Below are positions 16,403 through 25,570 of a stretch of 43,260 bases of DNA, piece by piece; the stretch's first letter is position 1; each line of letters starts with the position of its first letter. The notes below the pieces were generated by a model. It had not been told where the DNA came from. It made no database searches and was given only the letters and a program-made list of their open reading frames with translations. Source of the DNA: Ruegeria arenilitoris. GTDB lineage: Bacteria; Pseudomonadota; Alphaproteobacteria; Rhodobacterales; Rhodobacteraceae. A program made the translations under genes and the position numbers. Where the stretch lies: assembly GCF_013035315.1 (NCBI RefSeq), contig NZ_WQHP01000015.1, forward strand, positions 1-43,260. Direction: 5' to 3'.

Positions 16403-17317
16403 ATGACCCAATCGACCCGCATCTCTCTGCAAAATACACCTACACGCAAAGGCGTTGCCGAACGCGCCGTGTCCTTCGATAGCAACGGCAATACCCTGAA
16501 AGGTACGTTGTATACGCCCGAAAACGCCTCGGCGGCTTTGCCCGCCGTTATCGTGACCGGGGCCTGGACCACCGTAAAAGAACAGATGCCCGGCACCTAT
16601 GCCCGTGAACTGGCAGCCCGCGGCTTTGCCGCTCTGGCCTTTGATTTCACGGGCTGGGGTGAAAGCGATGGAACTCCACGTTTTGTGGAGGACCCGTCCG
16701 TCAAGACGGCGGAAATTCGCACAGCCGCAGCCTTTCTGATCTCACTGGACGAGGTCGACAGTAGCCGTATCTCAGGTTTGGGGGTGTGTGCATCCTCCGG
16801 TTACATGGCCGCCGCTGTGGCCGATGACGCGAACCAGCAAAAAGTCGCACTGGTGGCCCCATGGATGCATGATCCCGCGATGGCCGAGGGTATTTATGGC
16901 GGTCCCGAGATGGCCGCCAGCCTGATCGCCGCCTCTGAGGCTGACGGCGCCGCAGACACCGTTCTGCTTGGGGCCAGCACCACTGACGAAAACGCCGTTA
17001 TGTATCAGGCCCCGTATTATACCGAAGAAGATCGCGGCCTGATCCCGGCCTATGACAACAAGTTCTCGGTCGCGTCGTGGAAGCCCTGGCTGACCTATGA
17101 CGCCCAAGCCAGCGCGGACCGGTTGACCAAGCCGATGCTGATGGTTGGTTCACCCTCGATCGCCCTGCCTGCAGGTGCCACCGCCTATGAAGCCCGTACC
17201 AAAGCGCCTTTGGAAAAGCTGTGGTTGGGCGAGGACGTAACCCAGTTCGATTTCTACGACCGCAAAGACGCCGTGACCGCAGCCTCGGACGCTGTGGCCG
17301 ACTTCCTGAACGCCTGA
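16403..17317 (+). CDS. Alpha/beta hydrolase (YcjY/dienelactone-hydrolase-like)
   Basis: The 304-residue cytoplasmic protein shows the alpha/beta fold: an oxyanion strand near VTGAW (51-55), FDFTGWGESDG at 80-90, and a nucleophile elbow GVCASSG at 127-133. In YcjY and dienelactone hydrolases this elbow is GxCxxG with Cys as nucleophile; here Cys129 is the analogous residue, with Ser131 and Ser132 next to it, so nucleophile choice is uncertain. There is no signal peptide. It is the first gene of a five-gene operon under a divergent LysR regulator, 11 bases before a secreted SnoaL-like protein. An ester or lactone substrate is likely but unidentified. Confidence 0.85.
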   Translation: MTQSTRISLQNTPTRKGVAERAVSFDSNGNTLKGTLYTPENASAALPAVIVTGAWTTVKEQMPGTYARELAARGFAALAFDFTGWGESDGTPRFVEDPSVKTAEIRTAAAFLISLDEVDSSRISGLGVCASSGYMAAAVADDANQQKVALVAPWMHDPAMAEGIYGGPEMAASLIAASEADGAADTVLLGASTTDENAVMYQAPYYTEEDRGLIPAYDNKFSVASWKPWLTYDAQASADRLTKPMLMVGSPSIALPAGATAYEARTKAPLEKLWLGEDVTQFDFYDRKDAVTAASDAVADFLNA

Positions 17318-17328
17318 AAGGACCCAAG

Positions 17329-17823
17329 ATGAAAACCCTGACCAAAGCCGCGGCCCTTACCGCCGCAATCATGTCCGGAGATATCGCCATGGCCGCATCC
17401 CCCGAAGACAACATCAAAGTCGTGCAGGACTTCTTTGCCGCTTATGGCGCGAACGATCTGGATGGCATCGCCGCAGTGATGGACGAAAACGTCAAATGGC
17501 ACATTCCCGGTCGTCACCCCCTGTCCGGCACCAAGACTGGTCGTGACGAAGTGCTGGCATTTTTCGCCCAGCTGGGGGCCGCCAATTTCAAAGCCGATCC
17601 GATCTATTTCGGTGCGGATGAGACCCACGTGGTCGATATCCACCGCGGCTGGTCCAAAGCCGAAGGCAAGCCAAATGTCGATACGACCTGGGCGCTGGTC
17701 TACCGGATCGAGGACGGCAAAATCGTTGAGGCCACGAACCTGTCAGCCGATCAGGACGCGGCAAACACGTTCTTCTGGTCGCAATACGATCTGGCCCCGG
17801 TGCCCGAGCGCCTGGCCAAGTAA
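17329..17823 (+). CDS. Secreted SnoaL/NTF2-like protein (first of three)
   Basis: This 164-residue protein has a Sec signal (MKTLTKAAALTAAIMSG...AMAAS, cleavage near residue 23) followed by an NTF2-like domain. Family features are VVQDFFAAYGANDLDGIAAVMDENVKWH near the start, a conserved Trp, and a strand-rich C-terminal half. NTF2/SnoaL folds make a small cone-shaped pocket and act as isomerases, cyclases, dehydratases or binding proteins. The ATG at 17329 follows AAAGGA. The gene is second in the operon. Substrate unknown; export to the periplasm is well supported. Confidence 0.82.
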   Translation: MKTLTKAAALTAAIMSGDIAMAASPEDNIKVVQDFFAAYGANDLDGIAAVMDENVKWHIPGRHPLSGTKTGRDEVLAFFAQLGAANFKADPIYFGADETHVVDIHRGWSKAEGKPNVDTTWALVYRIEDGKIVEATNLSADQDAANTFFWSQYDLAPVPERLAK

Positions 17824-17860
17824 CCCACACAACTCACTCTGACCTGACGGAGACTGACCG

Positions 17861-18403
17861 ATGAAATCTCTTCTGACAGCTGTACTTGCGCTCGCGGGGG
17901 CCTCCACCGCCGCACTGGCTGAAATCTCTGATGAACAACAGGTTCTGAACGCGATCAACAATGTTGGGTACTACGCGGATCAGGGCGACTGGGACAAGGT
18001 AGCCGCGCAATTCCACCCCGACGGCGCGGTGCTGGACTACACCTCATACGCGAATGCCTCGGCTGGTACGTCGGCTGACCTTCCAACCCTGCTGCCCGTC
18101 GAGATCGTCGCAGCCTGGCAAACGGTTCTGCCCGGTTATGACCGCACCCACCACCTGATGGGAACGGAAAGCGTCAGCGTCAACGGCGACACGGCCACCA
18201 CCACCTCGAACATCTACGCCACGCATATCCTTGAGAATGAAGGCGAGAATACATGGGTGTTCATTGGCGACTACCAGCATGAACTGGCAAAAACTGATGA
18301 TGGCTGGAAGATCACCTTCATGCGCGCAAATCTGCGGGCGCAGCTGGGTAATGAAAACCTGCCCGCGCTTGCAGCCGAACGCGTGAAAGCCGCGAGCCAG
18401 TAA
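17861..18403 (+). CDS. Secreted SnoaL-like protein (second of three)
   Basis: The 180-residue protein has a clear Sec signal (MKSLLTAVLALAGASTAALA) and a SnoaL-like domain beginning DEQQVLNAINNVGYYADQGD. The pattern of a helical start, then WDKVAAQFHPDGAVLDY, is typical of the SnoaL_4 type, often with catalytic Asp/His near the pocket (Asp-Tyr at the end of that stretch, and DRTHHLMG in the middle). It sits 37 bases after the first SnoaL gene and 18 before the third. It is not a recent duplicate of the first: they differ outside the fold. Confidence 0.82.
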   Translation: MKSLLTAVLALAGASTAALAEISDEQQVLNAINNVGYYADQGDWDKVAAQFHPDGAVLDYTSYANASAGTSADLPTLLPVEIVAAWQTVLPGYDRTHHLMGTESVSVNGDTATTTSNIYATHILENEGENTWVFIGDYQHELAKTDDGWKITFMRANLRAQLGNENLPALAAERVKAASQ

Positions 18404-18421
18404 GCCAGAGGTTTCATTCCA

Positions 18422-18814
18422 ATGAGCAACGAATCCCAAATCCGCGCCTTTATCGCGGACTGGTTTGCCCGGTTCGACCGCCTGGATTCGATCGAGGCGT
18501 TCCTGCCAGACCTGCACCCGGATTTGGACTGGGACATGCCCGATACCGACCACTCCCTGTTGGGGCATGACCGGGTGCGCGCATGGTACGCTGGTGTGTT
18601 GAGCACCTTGCAAAGACCGACCGAACACCATGTCAGCAATATTCAAGTCACGCCCGGCGCGGCACAGTTCGAAGTTCTGTTCCGCGCCAGAACGACCACC
18701 GGCGAAACCATCGAAGCGCGCGTGCAGGAAAACTGGCGCTTTGACACTCGGCCCGATGGTCGCCCGCTAATCACCGCATACTCCGCGAAACTTCTGCAAG
18801 AGACAGACACATGA
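18422..18814 (+). CDS. Cytoplasmic SnoaL-like protein (third of three)
   Basis: This 130-residue NTF2-like protein has no signal peptide. Helical N-terminus (IRAFIADWFARFDRLDSIEAFLPDLHPD), then LDWDMPDTDHSLLGHDRVRAWYAG, the family layout. Its stop overlaps the start of the next gene (ATGA), so the two are translationally coupled. It may work in the cytoplasm with the downstream flavodoxin-like enzyme, while the other two act outside. Confidence 0.82.
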   Translation: MSNESQIRAFIADWFARFDRLDSIEAFLPDLHPDLDWDMPDTDHSLLGHDRVRAWYAGVLSTLQRPTEHHVSNIQVTPGAAQFEVLFRARTTTGETIEARVQENWRFDTRPDGRPLITAYSAKLLQETDT

Positions 18815-19413
18815 AGACCCTTGTTCTTACAGCGCATCCCAACCTGAACACATCGCGCATCAACCGAGCGTGGTTCGACGCGCTCTCTGACGCGGCCGAT
18901 GTCACCACCCGCGATCTGACCGCAATCGGCGGCCCCGAGATGCGTTTTGATATCGAGGCTGAACAGGCCCTATTGCTGGCCCATGACCGCATCGTGTTCC
19001 AGTTTCCGTTCTACTGGTATTCGGCTCCGCCTGTCATGAAATCCTGGATGGATCAGGTGCTGAGCTATGGCTTTGCCTACGGCCCCGGCGGCGACCAGTT
19101 GAAAGGGCGGGAATTCCTGATCCTTGTGTCGACCGGTGGCCCGGAACACAGCTATCACGCAGGAGGCTACAACAACTACTCGATGGCCGAGTTTCTGAAA
19201 CCGTTCCAGCAAACCGCCAATCTGGCGGGCATGACCTATCTGCGCCCGTTCGTTTCCCACGGGATGGCGCTGGCCACTGCGGACCAGATCGAGGCCACCG
19301 TACCGGATATGCTGGCCCATTTGACCGACCCCGACCTGGACCCCAAGGTCAAACAGGTACGGCTGCTGAAACAGCTTGAGGAAGACCCGACCAAGGCAGC
19401 GGCCGTCAGCTAA
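18811..19413 (+). CDS. NAD(P)H-dependent oxidoreductase, flavodoxin fold (KefF/MdaB-like)
   Basis: The 200-residue protein begins VLTAHPNLNTSRINR, the phosphate-binding loop of NAD(P)H:quinone oxidoreductases, and has FQFPFYWYSAPPVMKSWMDQVL and STGGPEHSYHAGG, both family hallmarks for FMN binding. Such enzymes reduce quinones by two electrons, or act as KefF subunits; no Kef channel is near, so a quinone or electrophile detoxification role is more likely. It is last in the LysR-linked operon and is followed by a terminator. Confidence 0.9.
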   Translation: MKTLVLTAHPNLNTSRINRAWFDALSDAADVTTRDLTAIGGPEMRFDIEAEQALLLAHDRIVFQFPFYWYSAPPVMKSWMDQVLSYGFAYGPGGDQLKGREFLILVSTGGPEHSYHAGGYNNYSMAEFLKPFQQTANLAGMTYLRPFVSHGMALATADQIEATVPDMLAHLTDPDLDPKVKQVRLLKQLEEDPTKAAAVS

Positions 19414-19421
19414 AACCACCC

Positions 19422-19447
19422 GAACCCGCGTTCAGCGCGGGTTCTTT
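19422..19447 (+). terminator. Terminator of the SnoaL/oxidoreductase operon
   Basis: GAACCCGCG and CGCGGGTTC form a perfect nine-pair stem with a five-base loop, followed by TTT, nine bases after the stop. Confidence 0.75.
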
Positions 19448-19499
19448 CGGAGCGAATGATATGTAGAATGAAGCTCCGTCCACCAAAGCGAGAACGCCC

Positions 19500-20666
19500 G
19501 TGTCCGAGATAGATGACCTGAACCGCTGGTTGATTTCCGAAGGGCGTTTGCTGGGCGACGAAACCGCGATCGTCAAAGGATACTGCGAGGGTCTGGTGCA
19601 GCTGGGCGTTCCACTTGCACGGGCGCGGATCGCCCAGAATTACTCGAACCCGCTGCTCAGCGCCTGGGGGATCATCTGGACCCCGGACGAAACCCGCCGC
19701 TATACGGTGGCAACGACAGTCCTGTCGACAAGCGCCTGGCATGGCAGCCCGTTTGAATACATCGTCACCAATCGCCGTCCGCTGCGCAACCGGTTGATCG
19801 GGTTGGACTTTACGACCGAGCATTCCGTCTATGCGGAACTGGCCGAAGCAGGAGCTACCGATTTTCTGGCTATCCCGCTGGAGCATGGTAACGGCTCGGT
19901 TCAGGGCACCAGCTATACCTCGAACGCAGAAGCAGGGTTTTCCGACAGGGATATTCGCTATCTGGAAGACTCGCGCTTTGCACTGGCGGCGGCGCTGGAA
20001 CCCATCGCGATGCGCCATTCGCAAAAAAGCCTGTTGCAGACCTATCTGGGTCATGGCCCCGCAGAAGAGATCGGCCAGGGGCATATCAAACGTGGCGAGC
20101 ATAAATCCGTATCCGCCGCCATCCTGTTTGCCGACCTTCGCGGCTTTACCGCCAAGTCCGAGGCCTGGCCCGAGACGCAGTTGCTGGACATGATGGGCGA
20201 CTATTTTGAGATGGTCGTGACCCCCATTCAACAGGCCGGCGGCGATGTCCTGAAATTCATGGGCGATGGAATTCTGGCAATTTTTGAAAACGAAGGAAGT
20301 GCTGAAATCTCGTGCCGGGCCGCTGTAGCCGCTGCACAACAATCCCTCGCCAACCTTGATGACTACAACCAAGCGGGCGCCGAAACCGGGCGTGAACCGA
20401 TTGAGTTTGTGATCGGCATAGATTTTGGTCACGTCACCTTCGGCAATATCGGCAGTCCCGACCGGTTGGATTTCACTGTGGTCGGCCAAGCCGTGAACGT
20501 CGCAAGCCGTGTGCAAGGCCTGTGCAAAGAACTGGGCGAAACCACCCTGATCACCGCGAATGTCGCAGAACATCTGGGGGCAGCGGTCCAATCCGTCGGC
20601 CATCATTCCCTGCGCGGTCTGCCACAAGAGATCGAGGTGTTCAGCCCGACAAGGACACCCGCCTAG
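19500..20666 (+). CDS. Class III adenylate/guanylate cyclase
   Basis: This 388-residue protein makes a cyclic nucleotide. The N-terminal 190 residues look like a sensory domain (mixed alpha/beta, GAF-like in size). The catalytic domain runs from about 200, with metal-binding Asp212 in FADLRGFT and Asp256 in KFMGDG, the purine-specifying Lys252, an Asp in RLDFTVVG, and the VNVASR Asn/Arg pair near 333. These residues favour adenylate rather than guanylate cyclase. The start is a GTG at 19500. There is no membrane segment, so sensing is cytoplasmic. It ends convergently with the next gene, sharing the four bases CTAG. Confidence 0.9.
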   Translation: MSEIDDLNRWLISEGRLLGDETAIVKGYCEGLVQLGVPLARARIAQNYSNPLLSAWGIIWTPDETRRYTVATTVLSTSAWHGSPFEYIVTNRRPLRNRLIGLDFTTEHSVYAELAEAGATDFLAIPLEHGNGSVQGTSYTSNAEAGFSDRDIRYLEDSRFALAAALEPIAMRHSQKSLLQTYLGHGPAEEIGQGHIKRGEHKSVSAAILFADLRGFTAKSEAWPETQLLDMMGDYFEMVVTPIQQAGGDVLKFMGDGILAIFENEGSAEISCRAAVAAAQQSLANLDDYNQAGAETGREPIEFVIGIDFGHVTFGNIGSPDRLDFTVVGQAVNVASRVQGLCKELGETTLITANVAEHLGAAVQSVGHHSLRGLPQEIEVFSPTRTPA

Positions 20667-21430
20667 AACATCATGCAGTCCGCGCCCGGCGGCGGCGGAG
20701 GAGTCCCCTCGGGCAAGGTAGGCGTGTAGTCAAAGGTCACGATCTTTGCGCCCCCATCGAATGCCACGAAAAGTTGGTTCGACCCGGGCCGAATGGCAAT
20801 TCCTTCAGGGTCTGTGCCGAACTCCAGCAGGCTTTGCTGGGCAAGCAACTGGCCATCCGCCGTGAACTCATACAAGCTGTTGGTTCCTTCCCAGTCATCG
20901 ACGATCAGCATGTGACCTGTACGCGGGTCAATCGCGATACCCTGCGCCTCACTCAGGGGTGGGGACAACTGCATCGTATTAAGGCGGGTGGTCAGGTTGC
21001 CGTCGGCATCGAACCACGACAACCGTTCAGGGTCATCCTCGACTGTAACGATCTCACCCCTAGCGTTGATGGCGATGCCTTCGGTATCTGCAAACCCGCC
21101 TTCCAACGTGAACGGCACCCCCAACGGTGTCCCGTCCTTGGTGACCCGCTGCAGGCTGCCCAACCCGTCGCCCACCAGCAGGTGATCCCCTTCGATAGCG
21201 ATCGCCTTGATCCGGTACAGGTCGCTGGAGATCCGGCGCAACTCGTCCCCCTGCAATGTGACAAGCACGGCCTCTGGCCCTTCGTTCGCGATCCATAAGC
21301 CGCAGAACGTTGGATCGTAGTCCAGACTGGCTGGCCGGTTTAACTCATAGCGACCGGTTTCCCGCAGCTCTAGGGCGGCGGCCGGACTGCACAGCACACA
21401 CATCGCGACCAGACTGGCTTTTAAAGGCAT
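20663..21430 (-). CDS. Secreted beta-propeller protein (SMP-30/NHL-like)
   Basis: This 255-residue protein has a Sec signal (MPLKASLVAMCVLCSPAAAL) and repeats of about 45 residues typical of NHL/SMP-30/SdiA-regulated propellers (LWIANEGPEAVLVT, LLVGDGLGSLQRVT, TEGIAINARGEIV, AQGIAIDPRTGHMLIV, PEGIAIRPGSNQLFV). It ends in a proline-rich tail and GADCMMF, an odd cysteine-containing terminus. The ATG at 21430 starts the signal and has GGGGG upstream; an in-frame ATG at 21445 is possible. A decayed copy of the same tail occurs at 38565-38690. Phytase, lactonase or binding functions are possible; I cannot choose. Confidence 0.8.
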   Translation of the reverse strand: MPLKASLVAMCVLCSPAAALELRETGRYELNRPASLDYDPTFCGLWIANEGPEAVLVTLQGDELRRISSDLYRIKAIAIEGDHLLVGDGLGSLQRVTKDGTPLGVPFTLEGGFADTEGIAINARGEIVTVEDDPERLSWFDADGNLTTRLNTMQLSPPLSEAQGIAIDPRTGHMLIVDDWEGTNSLYEFTADGQLLAQQSLLEFGTDPEGIAIRPGSNQLFVAFDGGAKIVTFDYTPTLPEGTPPPPPGADCMMF

Positions 21431-21666
21431 TTCTGATACCCCCATGGCCCGATAAAATGGGTCGGGTTCACTTGTGGTCAACTCAGGACCCGCACAACGG
21501 CCGATCCAAGGGGTAAGCGTTGGTAGCGAATTTCCCCAGTTGTCTGCAGATATGGAACGACGGCTTTCGCGGATTCTATTCGGCATAGCCAGAGTTCGAT
21601 GCTAGCGTATGCATAATTTCATTCATCTACTTGCAATTGACTACTCGCTGATTTGGAGGATTTGTC

Positions 21667-23796
21667 ATGCCAGACGTAACTCGCCGCACCTTGCTTCGCC
21701 TTTTTTCCGGTGCCTCATCATCGGCTCTGCTTATTCCTTCCAAAGCTGTTTGGGCAGGAACTACAAATCTTCAAGACATAACCGGGGGGTCCTTTGCGCT
21801 GCCGGAGATCACCGTTTTCCCCGCCCGTGCGATCATTACGATGGACCCCGATACCCCACGCGCCGAGGCCGTTGCGGTTGTAGGGGACCGGATTGCAGCA
21901 GTGGGCAGCCGGGCTGAAATTGATGCGCTTGTCGGTGACCAGCCATTTCGCGTCGTTGAGGCCTTTGCCGACAAGGTGATCCTGCCCGGGTTTGTCGAGC
22001 AACACGTTCATCCCGTTCTGGCGGCGCTGACCATGACAACCCACGTCATATCCATCGAACCCTGGGACGCCGAAGAAGGTTTCTCTGCACAAGTCCGAGA
22101 CCCCGACGGGTATCGCGAACGTCTGCTAGCGGCCCTTGCAGCACACGACGATGCCAACGAGACGTTCGTGACCTGGGGCTATCACCACTACATGCATGGC
22201 GACATGAGCCGCGCGATCCTGGACGAGCTTGCACCCGATTTTCCGGCAATTGTCTGGCATCGCTCGTGCCACGAGTTCTTTTTGAACACTAAAGTCATGG
22301 AACTCTACGGAGTTGATGAGGCGTGGTTTTCCACTCTCTCACCCAGCGCTGCGGCGCAAGGAAATCTGGAGAACGGGCATTTCTATGAACAAGGCGGAAT
22401 GGCGCTGCTCGACCTGATCGCGCCAGCGATTGCGACGCCCGAGCGGATGAAGGCCGGGCTGGAATATTCGATCGACTATTACCACAAAAGTGGCGTGACG
22501 ACGGCCTGCGAACCAGGCGGGTTCTTTTCGAAGGCCCTGCAAGATGCGGTGAATGCGGTGTATTCATCAGACGCAACCCCGTTCAATCACTACTTCATCG
22601 GCGATGGCAAATCCTTTGTTTTGCCCAATATGGACGATCCCGCGGCGGTGATTAAAATGGCCGAGTCGGTCTATGATTGGGGCACCGGCCGAACCCGATA
22701 CCTGCAGAAGCAGATCAAACTGTTTACTGATGGTGCCATCTATAGCCAGCTTATGCAGATGCGAGATGGATATACTGACGGGCATGAAGGCGCGTGGATC
22801 ATCGACCCGGATGTATTCACCTATGCGTTTCAGACCTTCTGGGATGCCGGATGGCAAATCCATATTCACAACAATGGTGACGCCGGTATGGACGTGCTGC
22901 TCGACAACCTCGAGACGGCATTGCGTCGTAACCCGCGTTATGACCATCGCACGGTTCTTGTTCACTTTGGATTCGCGGCCCCGGATCAGATCGAGCGCGC
23001 GGCCCGGTTGGGTGCAATGGTCAGCGCCAATCCATACTATGTAACCGCACTTGCGGGACGTTATGGAGACATCGGTATCGGACCCGAACGCAATGCGCGG
23101 ATGGTACCGCTGGGCGAAGTCGAAGCTCTTGGCGTCCCGATGTCCTTCCATTCCGACATGCCGATGGCCCCCGCCAAACCTCTGCAGCTGGCGTCCTCGG
23201 CGCTGAACAGAAGAACGCTGGAGGGTGACGTTGTCGGGCCGGATCAAAGAGTAAGCGTCGATACGGCGCTTAAGGCGATCACCATCGACTCGGCCTATAC
23301 AATTCAGTTGGAGGATGAGATCGGATCGATAACACCGGGCAAACTGGCCAACTTTACGATCCTTGAGGAAGACCCATACGAAGTGGCCGTGGAACAGTTC
23401 GACAAGATTCCAATCTGGGGAACGGTCCTTGAGGGCAGGCTGCAACCCGTCGAAACGGCCGACGGCACAACAATCGCGAACCCGGCTGCCGAATTTTGTA
23501 TCGAGCAAGGCGGGCGTTATGAAATTCGTAAAGATGCAAGCGGTGCTACGCAGGGCATCTGCATCTTGAAGGGCGGCACTGAAATCGACGCGTGGGAATA
23601 CCTGCGTCGAGAACGCGCCAAACTGGCACCAACCTCTGCTCCGGGCCGTATCGCGCAGTCCTTACAAGAGGGTTTGGACCAACGCGCTCGGATGCGTCTC
23701 ATGATGTCTCGTGCGTATTCCGATCTGGGACTGTGCACCACGGACGCTGCAATGCGGGACAAGCTTTGCCAGGCGGTTTCGAATGCGCTCGGCTGA
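21667..23796 (+). CDS. Tat-exported YtcJ-like amidohydrolase with C-terminal extension
   Basis: This 709-residue metal hydrolase has a twin-arginine signal (TRRTLLRLFSG, residues 5-15) followed by the amidohydrolase composite domain. The first metal motif HVHP is at 113-116 after ILPGFVEQ; IHIHNNGDAGMD and SFHSDMPMAP lie further on, as in YtcJ proteins. The core ends near residue 590 (GKLANFTILEEDPYEV). About 100 further residues follow, with four cysteines, beyond the usual YtcJ length of about 540-580. RBS GGAGG precedes the ATG. It is in the same orientation as the downstream phospholipase D gene, 171 bases away. The substrate is unknown. Confidence 0.88.
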   Translation: MPDVTRRTLLRLFSGASSSALLIPSKAVWAGTTNLQDITGGSFALPEITVFPARAIITMDPDTPRAEAVAVVGDRIAAVGSRAEIDALVGDQPFRVVEAFADKVILPGFVEQHVHPVLAALTMTTHVISIEPWDAEEGFSAQVRDPDGYRERLLAALAAHDDANETFVTWGYHHYMHGDMSRAILDELAPDFPAIVWHRSCHEFFLNTKVMELYGVDEAWFSTLSPSAAAQGNLENGHFYEQGGMALLDLIAPAIATPERMKAGLEYSIDYYHKSGVTTACEPGGFFSKALQDAVNAVYSSDATPFNHYFIGDGKSFVLPNMDDPAAVIKMAESVYDWGTGRTRYLQKQIKLFTDGAIYSQLMQMRDGYTDGHEGAWIIDPDVFTYAFQTFWDAGWQIHIHNNGDAGMDVLLDNLETALRRNPRYDHRTVLVHFGFAAPDQIERAARLGAMVSANPYYVTALAGRYGDIGIGPERNARMVPLGEVEALGVPMSFHSDMPMAPAKPLQLASSALNRRTLEGDVVGPDQRVSVDTALKAITIDSAYTIQLEDEIGSITPGKLANFTILEEDPYEVAVEQFDKIPIWGTVLEGRLQPVETADGTTIANPAAEFCIEQGGRYEIRKDASGATQGICILKGGTEIDAWEYLRRERAKLAPTSAPGRIAQSLQEGLDQRARMRLMMSRAYSDLGLCTTDAAMRDKLCQAVSNALG

Positions 23797-23967
23797 CATA
23801 GCTTCGGAGCCGTATCGCAAGTTCGGTCGGTCCACCAAGGGAATTCTTTAGGGCGAGGGCGCATAGCGCCAGTAGGCCTACATTGGCTTGCACTCTTGAA
23901 AATCTGCGTGGCGTTGGGTCAAGCTAGGTGCAAAGGCCAGTTTGATGAACCGAACACAGGACCCTGA

Positions 23968-25509
23968 ATGCGGCTGATCCGAAGTTTCCTTATTGTGGCG
24001 GCAGTTATTGCACTTGCCGTGGTCGGGTTAAGGTGGACGTTTCCACTCCCCCAGCAAAATTTCTCTGCAGAAGTAACAAAACAAGAGGCCGATTGGTCCG
24101 GCCCCTTGGGGGCGACAATCAAAAACGCGCTTGAGCGAAACCCCGGACTGGACGGCGTACGACCATTGGGCAATGGCCGCGCAGCTTTTGCGGCGCGTGC
24201 CATCCTTGCGAAAGAAGCGACATCATCAATCGACGCTCAGTACTACATCTGGCAGGACGATGTGACGGGGCTGATGCTTCTTGACGAGTTGAGGGCCGCC
24301 GCAGAACGCGGCGTGCGGGTCAGGCTGCTGGTCGACGACAACGGTATCTCGGGAATGGATCAGTTGCTTGCCGAGCTCGATGCCCTGCCGAACGCGCATG
24401 TGCGTATTTTCAACCCGTTTACACTTAGGAACCCCAAACTCCTGTCCTATGCTTTCGATTTCAGCCGTCTGAACAGGCGCATGCATAACAAGTCGATGAC
24501 AGTGGATGGAGTGGCGACGGTTGTCGGCGGTCGTAACATCGGTGACATCTACTTCGACTACGGGGCCGGGACGCACTACCTCGACGTGGACGCGATCGCC
24601 ATCGGCCCGATTGTGGATGAGGTTTCGCAGTCCTTCGACGCATATTGGAACAGCGCTTCATCCTATGACGCTGATCTCTTTTTGGACCCGCCAATCGAAC
24701 AAAGCCTGAAAGCCAAAGCCGAGGCCGCGCGCCAAACCGCCGTTGGCGCAGGCTATCAGCAAGCGATCCGTGACAATGAACTGGCCGACCGAATAGCTGC
24801 GCGCGAGCTGAAATTCGATTGGAGCGAGGTCACCCTTTTTGTCGACGACCCGGCAAAGGGTTTGGGTGAAGTTCAACGTGAAGACCTGATCGTCGAACAA
24901 CTGATCGAGTTCGCCCAAGGTTCAAAAACTTCACTGGACCTGGTCTCGGCTTACTTCATACCCGGCGAGCGTGGCGCAGAAGTTCTTGAAGGGCTCGCCA
25001 AGTCCGGAGTGAAGGTTCGTGTCCTGACCAACTCGCTGGATGCCACGGATGTTATGCCGGTTCACGCAGCGTATATGCGGTATCGGGACGGCCTGCTGAA
25101 CAGCGGCGTAGAACTGTTGGAGCTTCGCGCCTTGCGACAGGAACACAGCGAAAGAAGCCTGCCCGAGATGCTGGCGGGGTCGGCGTCGGGTCTTCACGCA
25201 AAGGTCTTTGGGTCCGACGGTGAGCGGATATTCATAGGGTCTTACAACCTTGACCCACGATCCGCACGGCTCAATACCGAGATGGGCCTTTTGATCGAAA
25301 GCCCAGCGATTGCGGCATCCCTTGCCTCTCAACTGAGTAAACCGGAATTTTCCTATCGCGTAGAACTCGACGATGATGGTCAGATGATCTGGCTGCAGGA
25401 AGAAGCAGACGGAACCGTCACCGTGCATTCGGCGGATCCTGAAACCAGCGGCTTCCAGCGCGCCCTCACGGCGGTCGTCAGGTGGCTGCCGGTTGAGTGG
25501 ATGCTTTGA
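23968..25509 (+). CDS. Membrane-anchored phospholipase D family protein (PLD paralogue 1)
   Basis: The 513-residue protein has one N-terminal membrane segment (residues 4-21) and two HKD motifs: HNKSMTVD (His173, Lys175, Asp180) followed by GGRNIGD, and HAKVFGSD (His410, Lys412, Asp417) followed by GSYNLDPRS. Both halves are intact, so it should be an active phosphatidyltransferase or phospholipase, most like cardiolipin-synthase-related periplasmic PLDs. A second gene at 38766-40298 is clearly paralogous (shared NRRMHNKSMT, GGRNIG, SFDAYWNS and DPRS). It has no signal for secretion beyond the anchor. Confidence 0.92.
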   Translation: MRLIRSFLIVAAVIALAVVGLRWTFPLPQQNFSAEVTKQEADWSGPLGATIKNALERNPGLDGVRPLGNGRAAFAARAILAKEATSSIDAQYYIWQDDVTGLMLLDELRAAAERGVRVRLLVDDNGISGMDQLLAELDALPNAHVRIFNPFTLRNPKLLSYAFDFSRLNRRMHNKSMTVDGVATVVGGRNIGDIYFDYGAGTHYLDVDAIAIGPIVDEVSQSFDAYWNSASSYDADLFLDPPIEQSLKAKAEAARQTAVGAGYQQAIRDNELADRIAARELKFDWSEVTLFVDDPAKGLGEVQREDLIVEQLIEFAQGSKTSLDLVSAYFIPGERGAEVLEGLAKSGVKVRVLTNSLDATDVMPVHAAYMRYRDGLLNSGVELLELRALRQEHSERSLPEMLAGSASGLHAKVFGSDGERIFIGSYNLDPRSARLNTEMGLLIESPAIAASLASQLSKPEFSYRVELDDDGQMIWLQEEADGTVTVHSADPETSGFQRALTAVVRWLPVEWML

Positions 25510-25570
25510 CCGGTTTGGCATTGGTCATAAAGGGCAACTACTGAATGCGATGGCCCAAGTCCGGGATTTG

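Noticed and set aside
22567..23508. A 313-codon minus-strand frame within the amidohydrolase gene
   Set aside because: No domain seen, and the plus-strand protein carries the family motifs throughout.
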